From Granulosicoccaceae bacterium (GTDB lineage Bacteria > Pseudomonadota > Gammaproteobacteria > Granulosicoccales > Granulosicoccaceae), in the NCBI GenBank assembly GCA_023301405.1, contig JALZUX010000415.1, forward strand, positions 1 through 14,133: a DNA stretch of 14,133 nucleotides, in the 5' to 3' direction. How positions within the stretch are numbered: position 1 is the stretch's first letter; every line of letters begins with the position of its first letter. The notes below the pieces were generated by a model. It made no database searches. It had not been told where the DNA came from and saw only the letters and a program-made list of their open reading frames with translations. The translations under genes and the position numbers were made by a program. Shown here piece by piece: positions 1 through 7,403 of the stretch.

Positions 1-197
1 TTTGAATTACAAAAAATCGCTCGGAACCCAGTACGCAGAGTGCGGTGTGATTGAAGCGCGGGTGTGCACGCTAGTTCATGTGCAAGTTGAATATTTGAAG
101 CGCTTACATCAAAGCCATTGTGTTTCAACGTCTGAATAAAACCAGTCAGTCTTAATCTGACCTGTTGCGCTGGATTATTGACTACTGATGTTGTCAT
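1..197 (-). CDS. CoxE-like (VWA-containing) protein, N-terminal fragment cut by window edge
   Basis: An open frame runs from an ATG at 197 leftwards to the window edge without a stop and gives 65 residues. They begin MTTSVVNNPAQQVRLRLTGF and include a 'FIQTLKHNGFDVSAS' stretch and later 'LRTGFRAIFC'. This resembles the N-terminus of CoxE-like proteins, where an Arg/Leu-rich helix with 'Gf.Vs' precedes a segment like 'LR..FRAlfC'. In that family a von Willebrand factor A domain follows; it would lie outside the window, so the family call rests on the N-terminus and on context. The start lies 15 bp after the stop of the MoxR-type ATPase on the same strand, the usual CoxD-CoxE arrangement, so the two are probably co-transcribed. 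No strong ribosome binding site is visible. CoxE-like proteins are thought to work with their ATPase as a chaperone-like pair. Confidence 0.66.
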   Translation of the reverse strand, partial: MTTSVVNNPAQQVRLRLTGFIQTLKHNGFDVSASNIQLAHELACTPALQSHRTLRTGFRAIFCNS

Positions 198-212
198 CTC
201 AGTTAAAACTCT

Positions 213-1088
213 TTATTGGCTCTGGTTTAGTCTGTCGAGCCACTCAGGATTGGCTAGTTCAAGATCGGCCCGTGTCTTTAACAGGCAACCCAGTGTTGCT
301 TCAATTTGAGGGAGCGAGTTTTTCAGGTCGCGAGTTTGAAGGTGCAGAAGAGCTGCTGCCCAGTCGAGAGTTTCTGCAACACCGGGAATTTTTTTTAAGT
401 GTTCCTGGCGAAGTGTTTGTACGAAATTAACGATGGCTTTGGCAAGGTTGTGGTCAAGGTCAGGGAGTTGCGAGTTTAATATTTGCAATTCTTTTCCCTG
501 GCTAGGGTAATCAACGAAGTGAAATAGGCATCGTCGGCGTAGAGCGTCGCTTAAGTCTCGGGTGGCGTTAGAAGTGAGAATTACTGTTGGTTTGTGGGTC
601 GCCTTAATAGTGCCAAGCTCGGGGATGGTGATTTGGAAATCTGCTAATAATTCAAGTAGAAAAGCTTCGAATTCATCATCGGCTCTGTCGATTTCGTCGA
701 TCAGTAATACGGCTGGGGCTGAAGTGCTTATTGCCTGTAGCAGTGGGCGCGGCAGTAAGTATTCTTTGCTGAATATTTCGGTCTCAAGGTGGCGACTGGT
801 TAGCTCTTCACGCTCTCGAAGTCGTACTGACATAAGCTGTTTTTGGTAGTTCCATTCATAAAGCGCGGTATTCGCATCAAGCCCCTCATAGCATTGCAGC
901 CGAATCAGCTCACACTGTTGCAAATCCGCTAGTGCCTCGGCCACCGCTGTTTTGCCCACCCCAGCGTCTCCCTCAAGTAGCAGAGGGCGCTGCAAGCATT
1001 GGCAAAGGTGAATTACGGTGGCTAGATCAGTCTCTGCAATGTAGCCTGATCCGGCCAGTTTGGCTTTTAACTGTTCAATCTCTTGCAT
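213..1088 (-). CDS. MoxR-family AAA+ ATPase, CoxD-like
   Basis: This 291-residue protein is a single AAA+ module. It shows Walker A (GDAGVGKT, residues 40-47), Walker B (VLLIDEIDRAD, about 127-137), a sensor-1 'TSN' at 172-174 and an arginine-rich RRR at 184-186 that fits the arginine finger. The segment after Walker A ('CYEGLDANTALYEWNY', about 66-81) is typical of the CoxD branch of MoxR ATPases. Such ATPases usually pair with a VWA-domain protein and remodel or load metal into a client enzyme; CoxD acts in maturation of the CO dehydrogenase Mo/Cu site. A CoxE-like start follows 15 bp downstream, supporting a functional pair. The start at 1088 is the natural N-terminus before the first helix, though no clear Shine-Dalgarno precedes it. 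The client protein is not visible here, and other MoxR clients remain possible. Confidence 0.88.
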   Translation of the reverse strand: MQEIEQLKAKLAGSGYIAETDLATVIHLCQCLQRPLLLEGDAGVGKTAVAEALADLQQCELIRLQCYEGLDANTALYEWNYQKQLMSVRLREREELTSRHLETEIFSKEYLLPRPLLQAISTSAPAVLLIDEIDRADDEFEAFLLELLADFQITIPELGTIKATHKPTVILTSNATRDLSDALRRRCLFHFVDYPSQGKELQILNSQLPDLDHNLAKAIVNFVQTLRQEHLKKIPGVAETLDWAAALLHLQTRDLKNSLPQIEATLGCLLKTRADLELANPEWLDRLNQSQ

Positions 1089-1200
1089 CGGATTATTACC
1101 GGGTAAGTTTCATGTAAGATTTGTACACCCTCTGGCCAGTGAGCAAGTGGGAAACTGAAATAAATATACAACAAATGACTCAATGTCGGGAATGTGAATA

Positions 1201-1902
1201 ATGGATAGTAAAGGCCTGTTGGAATCTCTGTTAGCTGACGGAAAATCAATCGCTGAGCGATCTCTTGATGTCACTCAAAACAAACTAGGTGTACCGCAGC
1301 AAGCTGGAGCGGAGCGTGATGCCATGCTTGATGGAATGCAGAAAGGAGCTTTGACTGCCGGAGCGTTGGCCCTTTTATTAGGTACCGGTGCCGGGCGTAG
1401 ATTAACTGGTGCAGCGATTAAGGTAGGTAGTGTGGCAGCAATAGGCGGGTTGGCGTACAACGCTTACAGCAAATGGCAGGCTCAGATACAAGATAGTAGT
1501 GGCAGCGTTAATCGAATAGAGCCTGTACAACCAAAGTCTGACCAAGTTGACGTTGCTGCCCAACAAAAAAGTGTGGTGCTGGTTCGTGCAATGGTGGCTG
1601 CAGCCAAGGCCGATGGGCATATTGATGCTGCTGAAAGGAAGTCTATGCTCGAGTTGGTTGATCAACAGCACTTTGATGCCGAAACTTTAGAGTTTTTGAA
1701 AGATCAAATCAACAACGATGTCACTGTTACAGAGATCGCTGCGTTGGCGGATTCACCTGAGCTTGCAAATGAAATGTATCTGGCCTGCAGAATCGTGATT
1801 GACCAGTCTAACGTTGCTGAAAAGGAATGGCTGTCATCTCTCTCTTCGGAGCTGGGTTTGGCCGATGAGCTTGTTGCCAATCTAGAGGCGCAAGTTGCAT
1901 AA
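1201..1902 (+). CDS. DUF533 / YebE-like inner-membrane-associated protein with TerB-like C-terminal domain
   Basis: A 233-residue protein of the DUF533 family, to which E. coli YebE (about the same size) belongs. Residues 1-45 are polar. Residues 48-63 and 72-88 are Gly/Ala-rich hydrophobic stretches that could insert in or associate with the membrane. Residues 98-118 form a polar linker. Residues about 120-230 are a helical TerB-like domain with its characteristic acidic repeats: 'AAAKADGHIDAAER' near 133-146 and a second 'VAEKEWLSSLSSELGL' near 205-220. TerB-like domains can bind metal through such acidic residues, but the role of DUF533 proteins is unknown. The gene is divergent from the MoxR gene across a 112-bp gap. 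A GGGA motif about 9 bases before the ATG could be the ribosome binding site. Confidence 0.85.
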   Translation: MDSKGLLESLLADGKSIAERSLDVTQNKLGVPQQAGAERDAMLDGMQKGALTAGALALLLGTGAGRRLTGAAIKVGSVAAIGGLAYNAYSKWQAQIQDSSGSVNRIEPVQPKSDQVDVAAQQKSVVLVRAMVAAAKADGHIDAAERKSMLELVDQQHFDAETLEFLKDQINNDVTVTEIAALADSPELANEMYLACRIVIDQSNVAEKEWLSSLSSELGLADELVANLEAQVA

Positions 1903-1975
1903 GGCTATGCTTCAGTTTTTATGATGTTATTCACTTGGTCAATATCTAAACTGTGAGTTTGGTATGAAGAGCTTT

Positions 1976-2003
1976 AAATTGATTGAGCGTTGATTCTCAA
2001 TTT
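1976..2003. repeat. AT-rich inverted repeat between the DUF533 gene and the c-di-GMP gene
   Basis: Arms AAATTGA (1976-1982) and TCAATTT (1997-2003) are perfect complements. An alternative inner stem ATTGAG (1982-1987) / CTCAAT (1996-2001) has an 8-base loop. It lies 74 bp after the DUF533 stop and about 100 bp before the next start. It has only TTT on the 3' side and a weak AT-rich stem, so it is at best a poor intrinsic terminator; it could equally be a regulator site or chance. Nothing else stands out in this 200-bp gap. Confidence 0.25.
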
Positions 2004-2102
2004 ACAGAAGGGTTAGGCCAGAAAAGTTCACTACAGGTCGATACGTGATTAAAGTTGTTGTAACGGTTTTCATGGATGAACACATGCTCATGTTGACGCT
2101 AA

Positions 2103-4934
2103 ATGAATATTTTTGATCGCCATTTTATACGCAGAACTGGGGCGCTCCTTGTTGCTCTTGGAGCTTTTGCAGCGGCGCTGATGTACGGCTGTGCCTTAAG
2201 CTTAAGCTACCAAAAGCAAAGCTTTGAAACCGAAGCTCGTAACACCGCCACTATTGTGCGCAGTGCGATGAACGTCGTAGACGGTGTAGCCACGTCGCTC
2301 AGAGCTCTGCAGGGATCCCGGTCTGATCAAACTCAGGCCGATTCCTATGCCAAAACAGTGATTAGTAACTATTCATTCATTACAGGATTCGGGCGCTTTG
2401 AAAAAGTTAGCGGTGATCAGGTTGCTGATTTCTCTGCGTTCAGAAATTCGCCTGATCAGACTGAACCATTCTCTGTTTGGTGGTACGACAATAATAATAA
2501 TCGCCTGACCAATGGTGTTAATAGCCAGCTAGGGGCTGTGGCTGGCCGTGACGATGTGCACTACCCTGTGACACACTTCAAGTCGCAAGAGAGTTTATCT
2601 GCACAGTCTGAAGCATCATTAATCGATACTAACTCTACGGCTGTGCCTGGAGGGGGAATTGCTCTTACAGGTTTTGATATTGGTTCACAGGATTTGATTC
2701 GCTCGGCGATAACCCGTGCCCGTGATTCTGGTAAAACGGCGTTGGTAAAAACGCCGGGTTTTTGGCCTGGTGGCCAATCAATTTTGGCGATAAGGGCAAC
2801 TTATCGCAATCATGATCTGCCAAGTTCATTTAAAGAGCGACGTGAAACTATTGATGGTGGTTACTGGCTTGAGCTAGATATAAATGGTCTTAGTAATTTG
2901 GATGATTCATTTAATGACCTGGGGTTGAAACTTAGCCTGATCGAAAACGTATCGGAGTATGCTTTAGAATCCTCTGATGTTACGACGCTTTACTATCAAC
3001 CGCCTATGGAATCCGGTTATTTGCTTGCTGACTTATTCAAACCTTATGAATGGTTGAATACTTTTTCAGTTGGTAATCAGACTTACACCGTTGCATTTTT
3101 TAGAGACCGAGGCCTGACGGAAAAATCACTGCTCGCATCAATTGTTTCGTTGTTGTTGTTTCTATCCATTGTTTTTGTGATTGTCAATTTGAATGGCAAG
3201 CGTCGGAAGGCGTTGCGAAAGCAAAAAATTCAAAGCGAGAAGCTTTATCAAGAGCAGCATAGGGCGGCAGTGACATTATCTTCTATCGGTGACGCGGTAT
3301 TGACAGTCGATATAGATAGTGTTGTGCAATATTGTAATTTAGCTGCTGTAAAACTGCTTGATACTAGCGAGGGCAGGCTTATCGGGGTGCCGATTAATGC
3401 CGCCATTAGGCTTATGGGTGAGCAAACTAATGAAGTTATTGACGAGAAGGAAAATAGCTTTTATCTGACGGACGCTGTTGTGAATAGTGATCAGCTTCTA
3501 GCTCGTGTGGACGGTACATCAATGGCCGTCAATCTTACCGTTTCCCCACTGCGTGATATCAATGGTGGGCGTAGCGGTGGTGTTATTGTGTTGCGGGACA
3601 TTAGTGCTGAAAAAGAACTAACCAAACAGTTAGAGCATCAAGTAAATCATGATTCCCTAACCGGTTTGGCAAATCGATATCAGTTCGAAAGAGCACTGGT
3701 CGAACTGTTTAAGCCAGCAGAAAATAACCCCAAGCATGCGTTGTGCTTTATAGATTTGGATCGGTTCAAACAGATTAATGATACTTGCGGCCATGCGGCC
3801 GGTGATCAATTGCTGGTGGAGCTATCGACGGCACTACAAGGTAAAATTCGCGCCGAGGATCTTTTGGCTCGATTGGGTGGTGATGAGTTTGCGGTGATCT
3901 TTAATGATTGCGATGGAGACGCACTAGACAGCGTAGTTGGCCGAATTCATCGGTTTTTCCAGTCATTTCACTTTGAATACGAAGGTCGGGTTTTTCCGGT
4001 ACGTAGCAGTATCGGAGTTGTATCTTTTGGTCCAAATGGGTCTGATCTTACTAGTGTATTGTCTGCGGCAGATTCCGCTTGCTATGTCGCAAAGAAGAAT
4101 GGTCGTAATTCGGTACACATGCAGTCGGTAACGGATACACTTCAAATAGAGGAGGCCAGTGAGGAGCTATGGATGCCACGTATTCAGGAAGCTCTGGAAG
4201 ATGATCTCTTTTTGCTGCATGTTCAGCCCATAGCCCAGTCTGGAAATTCACCGCATGCTGTTGCCCGACAGCACGAAATACTAGTGCGTATGGCTGATCG
4301 TGAAGGGAAGCTAAGCTACCCGGGTGAATTTCTTAAGCCGGCAGAACGGTATGATTTAATGACTGACGTGGATCGATGGGTGATAGATAATGCATTCCAG
4401 AAAATCGCGCAAATGCCAGAGCCGATGCGTAGTGATGTTTTCTCCTTGAATCTGTCTGCCTCAACCGTGAGCGATGCTGATTTTCTTCAGTACCTTAAGA
4501 GTTCGCTGAGTAGGCACGGAATCGATGCATCGCAGTTATGCTTTGATATTGACGAAGATGTAGTGCTCAATAACCTTGAAATTGCGACGAAATTAATTAG
4601 ATCGTTGTGCCGAATGGGTTGTGCGGTTGCACTGGATGACTTTGGTGCTGGCGTTAGCTCGTTATCTGCGTTGCGAGAACTACCAGTGAAGTATTTAAAA
4701 ATAGATGGCCAGTTTGTGACTGACATAGTGAACTCAGCGGTAGATGAAAGTATGGTGCGCTCCATTCACTGTTTCGCGCAGTCGATGGGGATGGAAACCA
4801 TTGCAGAAAAAGTAGAGACCGAAGCTGCCCGAGCCCTGTTGGATTCAATTGGTATAAATTATATCCAGGGGTTTGTGATCGCGCATCCAGTTCCGCTGGA
4901 CAATTATCTGACCAGCGATCGATTGGCCGCCTAG
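2103..4934 (+). CDS. Membrane-bound c-di-GMP turnover protein: CHASE-like sensor, PAS, GGDEF, EAL
   Basis: A 943-residue sensor enzyme. Basic N-terminus, TM helix about 13-34, periplasmic region about 35-340 resembling CHASE (including 'TGFDIGSQDLIRSAI' at 189-203), second TM about 342-362, PAS about 387-505, GGDEF about 513-675 and EAL about 690-940. The cyclase site is intact (GGDEF 592-596), and an inhibitory I-site RxxD (R583-D586) sits exactly five residues before it. In the EAL domain I see E725 (EIL variant), N783, D845-D846, K866, E902 and Q922; the usual 'EITE' motif reads D815-I-D-E818, so one metal-ligand Glu is Asp. It may make c-di-GMP, degrade it, or both. The ATG directly follows an in-frame TAA (2100-2102), fixing this as the most upstream possible start; no Shine-Dalgarno is visible. 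It stands alone and converges on the Rieske gene. Confidence 0.93.
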   Translation: MNIFDRHFIRRTGALLVALGAFAAALMYGCALSLSYQKQSFETEARNTATIVRSAMNVVDGVATSLRALQGSRSDQTQADSYAKTVISNYSFITGFGRFEKVSGDQVADFSAFRNSPDQTEPFSVWWYDNNNNRLTNGVNSQLGAVAGRDDVHYPVTHFKSQESLSAQSEASLIDTNSTAVPGGGIALTGFDIGSQDLIRSAITRARDSGKTALVKTPGFWPGGQSILAIRATYRNHDLPSSFKERRETIDGGYWLELDINGLSNLDDSFNDLGLKLSLIENVSEYALESSDVTTLYYQPPMESGYLLADLFKPYEWLNTFSVGNQTYTVAFFRDRGLTEKSLLASIVSLLLFLSIVFVIVNLNGKRRKALRKQKIQSEKLYQEQHRAAVTLSSIGDAVLTVDIDSVVQYCNLAAVKLLDTSEGRLIGVPINAAIRLMGEQTNEVIDEKENSFYLTDAVVNSDQLLARVDGTSMAVNLTVSPLRDINGGRSGGVIVLRDISAEKELTKQLEHQVNHDSLTGLANRYQFERALVELFKPAENNPKHALCFIDLDRFKQINDTCGHAAGDQLLVELSTALQGKIRAEDLLARLGGDEFAVIFNDCDGDALDSVVGRIHRFFQSFHFEYEGRVFPVRSSIGVVSFGPNGSDLTSVLSAADSACYVAKKNGRNSVHMQSVTDTLQIEEASEELWMPRIQEALEDDLFLLHVQPIAQSGNSPHAVARQHEILVRMADREGKLSYPGEFLKPAERYDLMTDVDRWVIDNAFQKIAQMPEPMRSDVFSLNLSASTVSDADFLQYLKSSLSRHGIDASQLCFDIDEDVVLNNLEIATKLIRSLCRMGCAVALDDFGAGVSSLSALRELPVKYLKIDGQFVTDIVNSAVDESMVRSIHCFAQSMGMETIAEKVETEAARALLDSIGINYIQGFVIAHPVPLDNYLTSDRLAA

Positions 4935-5014
4935 AACGAGTAATCGTTGTATGGGAATTGGCTTCAAATAATAAAACGTGGTCTTGTTGTGATGGGCAGT
5001 TTTGTTTTTCCTGC

Positions 5015-6187
5015 TTATTCAGGCACGCTATCGGGTGCTATGCGACGCGCCACCCATTGGTGAAAATGGTGCGTTTGTTGATCCATGACCGGTGAAAATA
5101 CTCCGCCCTCATAGGCTGGCGAGCGTCTGCCTTTCTGCATGCCTTCGACGGCGAAAATATCCTCGCTAAACACTTCGCGCCATGCATCCAGTACCGATTG
5201 ACGATGTGATTCGTACTTGTCACTGGTTGCCACTTCTCCTAAAAACATCAGTTGAACTCGTTCTAGAGATTCTGTTTCATTAAGCGGCAGTATGGTCATG
5301 GTGAAAAAATGATCTGCTTGTAGTCCAAGTAGTGAGTTTGGATACAATACAGGGTATTCAGCAAAACGTTTTTGTTCAGTGGGCCATGTGCTGATGCTGC
5401 CATCGAAACCTGCTGGGGAGGTATAGCTATTTGATCCTTGCCCGGCAAAATTATCACCGGGATCGATATCATAGTGCTCAGAAAGCGGTGAGTAGGTATT
5501 AAGGCCGGGGTGTACCCATGGCAAATGGTAGGCTTCAAGGAAATTTTCGATCGCCAGTTTCCAATTACACTTAACCAGAAGCTCTAGCTTGCCGCAGGTG
5601 GCGGCGGGTTTTAGTTCTTGTAGCGATTCTGGCGTGATCCATTTGCTCCAGCGCTGCATCAGCGGATTGATAAACTCTTCAAAGGGTTCGGCGTCACCTG
5701 ATAAATTTATATAGATATTATCCATCCATAAAGTGCTTGGGATCTCTCTAAGTCCGTTCACCTTCGGATCAAAATCTTTGTGTTCGTTATTGTCTGTGCC
5801 ACCGATCATTGGCGTACCTTTCAGGTCGCCTTTGAAGTCATAAGTCCAGCTATGATATTTACAGCGGATGAGCCCGGTGCCTAGTTTCCCGGCCTCTGTT
5901 ACCAATTGCATGCCTCGATGGCTACACACGTTGTGGAACACCCTGATCTGGTTTTCTTTGTCCCGGGTAATCAGTAAGGGTAGGTCCATAAGTTCAACCG
6001 GCACGGCCCAGTTTGTGGGCACATCACTGCCAAAGCCTATGCATGACCAACTTGGCGCGATGACTGTATCTCTATCTCGCTCAAATGAGCCTCTGCTGGT
6101 GTAACAAGTGTTTGGCAGGCCATTGGCTGAAGCAATAGGTAAGTGAACGCGCTTTAGCGGTTGAGTAACCTGTGAAGGCTTATTCAT
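5015..6187 (-). CDS. Rieske non-heme iron oxygenase, alpha (catalytic) subunit
   Basis: A 390-residue ring-hydroxylating oxygenase alpha subunit of typical length. The Rieske [2Fe-2S] ligands are C88-x-H90 and C109-x2-H112. The catalytic mononuclear iron site is 'ENFLEAYHLPWVHPG' (214-228) with H221 and H226, and a candidate third ligand D343 in 'SEDIFAVEGMQKG'. The bridging acid three residues before the first His is Glu (E218), not the Asp of naphthalene dioxygenase; Glu there is reported for the carnitine oxygenase CntA, and choline/betaine monooxygenase-like enzymes share this architecture. Its substrate cannot be read from sequence: quaternary amines, aromatic acids and others are open. 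No beta subunit, ferredoxin or reductase lies nearby, so electrons must come from elsewhere. A GGAA lies about 8 bases before the ATG. It follows xdhC in the same direction after a 210-bp gap, so it probably has its own promoter. Confidence 0.92.
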   Translation of the reverse strand: MNKPSQVTQPLKRVHLPIASANGLPNTCYTSRGSFERDRDTVIAPSWSCIGFGSDVPTNWAVPVELMDLPLLITRDKENQIRVFHNVCSHRGMQLVTEAGKLGTGLIRCKYHSWTYDFKGDLKGTPMIGGTDNNEHKDFDPKVNGLREIPSTLWMDNIYINLSGDAEPFEEFINPLMQRWSKWITPESLQELKPAATCGKLELLVKCNWKLAIENFLEAYHLPWVHPGLNTYSPLSEHYDIDPGDNFAGQGSNSYTSPAGFDGSISTWPTEQKRFAEYPVLYPNSLLGLQADHFFTMTILPLNETESLERVQLMFLGEVATSDKYESHRQSVLDAWREVFSEDIFAVEGMQKGRRSPAYEGGVFSPVMDQQTHHFHQWVARRIAPDSVPE

Positions 6188-6250
6188 GCGATGGTTCCAG
6201 CGTCAGTGAGTAGCTGCATTGTCACTCTTGCTGTGCGGGTTCCATGCCCT

Positions 6251-6279
6251 AATTGCGAATGCATTTAATTCAATTGCGA
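6251..6279. repeat. Two direct repeats AATTGCGA, 21-bp period, upstream of the Rieske gene
   Basis: AATTGCGA occurs at 6251-6258 and again at 6272-6279 in the gap before the Rieske gene (start 6187, minus strand). The 21-bp spacing is two DNA helical turns, so a dimeric regulator could bind both copies on one face. A little further upstream, TGGCCA occurs at 6309-6314 and 6331-6336 (22 bp apart). A TAATACT reading on the minus strand (6281-6287) could be a -10 element, but I find no good -35. No small gene is evident in this 210-bp gap. A regulatory role is inferred from position only. Confidence 0.35.
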
Positions 6280-6397
6280 CAGTATTAGCTCGCGTTATTC
6301 GCAGGGATTGGCCACGCAGAGGTCAAACGTTGGCCATAGTGCACCACACAAGAAGCGTGGCACCCATATGCCGAGCACGATCAGGCAGGGGGTTTCA

Positions 6398-7375
6398 TTA
6401 GCCATTTTCAGCTTGCTTGCTGGCTTCTCTGGTCGCTTTATCATGGGCGTTTCTGGATTGAATCAACTCGGCGACAATAGATACGGCAATTTCGGCGGCG
6501 CTCCGGCTGCCAATATCAAGGCCAACAGGGCCGTGTATACGTTGTACTTCGTGCTCCTCAACGCCGATACCGGTGAGTCTTTTCTTGCGTCTCTCGTTAT
6601 TAGCTCGCGAGCCCAGCGCGCCAACATAGAAGGCATCTGAAGGCAGTGCTTCGATTAGTGCGCTGTCGTCAAGGTTTGGATCATGGGTTAGTGCAAGCAC
6701 AATACTGTGATGATCGGTGGCATATTCTAGAACGGCTTCGTCAGGCAGTTTGTTGCTTATTATGCACCCGGGGATGTTCCAGGCGCTGATAAATTCAGGG
6801 CGTGGTTCGCAAACAACAACCTCGTAGTCCAGTGCCAGCGCAAATTGTGCGACGTAACGTGATAGTTGTCCGCCGCCAATTAATAAAATTCTCCAGCCGG
6901 GCCCAAATACTTTGCGAATCTGTGCTCCATCAAAAAGGAAGTTGGTATGGCGATCTACTTCTTCGATTCTAGATTGGCTTGAATCAAGTGTCACGGTGCG
7001 TGCAATTCTCTTGCGGTTGGCCACCAGGTTGGTAATTTCTTTTAACTCTGCTGAGTTGTCCAGCGCTTCAAATACCAACTCCAGATGGCCTCCGCAGGGC
7101 AGGCCGAATTTGCGCGCTTCATCGTTACTGATTTCATGGGCAAACGCGCGCACCCTGTCGTTGGAGTCTATTCGGATGGCCAGTTGTTTTTCAATGCACC
7201 CACCGGACACTGATCCCACAATGTGGCCGTCATCCCGTACCGCCGCCAGGGAGCCGGGGGGTCTAGGTGATGAGCCCCAGGTGCGTGCAACCGTGACTAG
7301 CTCAACCTGACGCCCGTGGTCAAGCCATTCAATAGCCTGATTCATCACTTCAGTATCGCTGTTTTCAATCGTCAT
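6398..7375 (-). CDS. xdhC: XdhC/CoxI-family molybdoenzyme maturation factor
   Basis: A 325-residue XdhC-family protein. The N-terminal XdhC_CoxI domain carries 'GSSPRPPGSLAAV' (34-46), 'GSVSGGCIE' (54-62) and 'GLPCGG' (91-96). The C-terminal Rossmann domain starts at 'LLIGGGQLSRYVA' (164-176) and ends with 'YVGALGSR' (250-257) and a Gly/Ser-rich 'IGSRSAAEIAVSIVAE' (288-303), all family hallmarks. XdhC binds molybdenum cofactor, promotes its sulfuration and delivers it to xanthine dehydrogenase-type hydroxylases. I place the start at 7375 because AGGAG lies 7 bases upstream and a longer reading to 7507 would overlap the uvrA C-terminus with low-complexity sequence. It follows uvrA by 28 bp and is likely co-transcribed. 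No molybdenum hydroxylase is in the window. The CoxD/CoxE-like genes about 5 kb away belong to the same maturation theme. Confidence 0.9.
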   Translation of the reverse strand: MTIENSDTEVMNQAIEWLDHGRQVELVTVARTWGSSPRPPGSLAAVRDDGHIVGSVSGGCIEKQLAIRIDSNDRVRAFAHEISNDEARKFGLPCGGHLELVFEALDNSAELKEITNLVANRKRIARTVTLDSSQSRIEEVDRHTNFLFDGAQIRKVFGPGWRILLIGGGQLSRYVAQFALALDYEVVVCEPRPEFISAWNIPGCIISNKLPDEAVLEYATDHHSIVLALTHDPNLDDSALIEALPSDAFYVGALGSRANNERRKKRLTGIGVEEHEVQRIHGPVGLDIGSRSAAEIAVSIVAELIQSRNAHDKATREASKQAENG

Positions 7376-7382
7376 GCGTCTG

Positions 7383-7387
7383 CTCCT
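7383..7387 (-). promoter_or_regulatory. Ribosome binding site that fixes the xdhC start
   Basis: On the minus strand AGGAG occurs 7 bases before the ATG at 7375. It is the best Shine-Dalgarno sequence I saw in the window and decides between this start and the in-frame upstream ATG at 7507 inside uvrA. Confidence 0.75.
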
Positions 7388-7403
7388 GATATTTGCCCTG
7401 CTA

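Noticed and set aside
1133..1138. TGGCCA between the MoxR and DUF533 genes as a shared operator with the Rieske upstream region
   Set aside because: The hexamer also occurs in coding sequence and is expected several times by chance in 14 kb.
2488..2503. AAT trinucleotide run as a variable repeat
   Set aside because: Only about four units, encoding a short Asn run in a periplasmic loop; too short to suggest phase variation.
4935..4948. Hairpin AACGA-GTAA-TCGTT right after the c-di-GMP gene stop as a terminator
   Set aside because: The stem is only 5 bp and no T run follows; no convincing terminator was found in the 80-bp convergent gap.
6308..6640. 110-codon plus-strand frame at the end of xdhC
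   Set aside because: Most of it is antisense to the conserved C-terminal domain of XdhC; no good start or family match.
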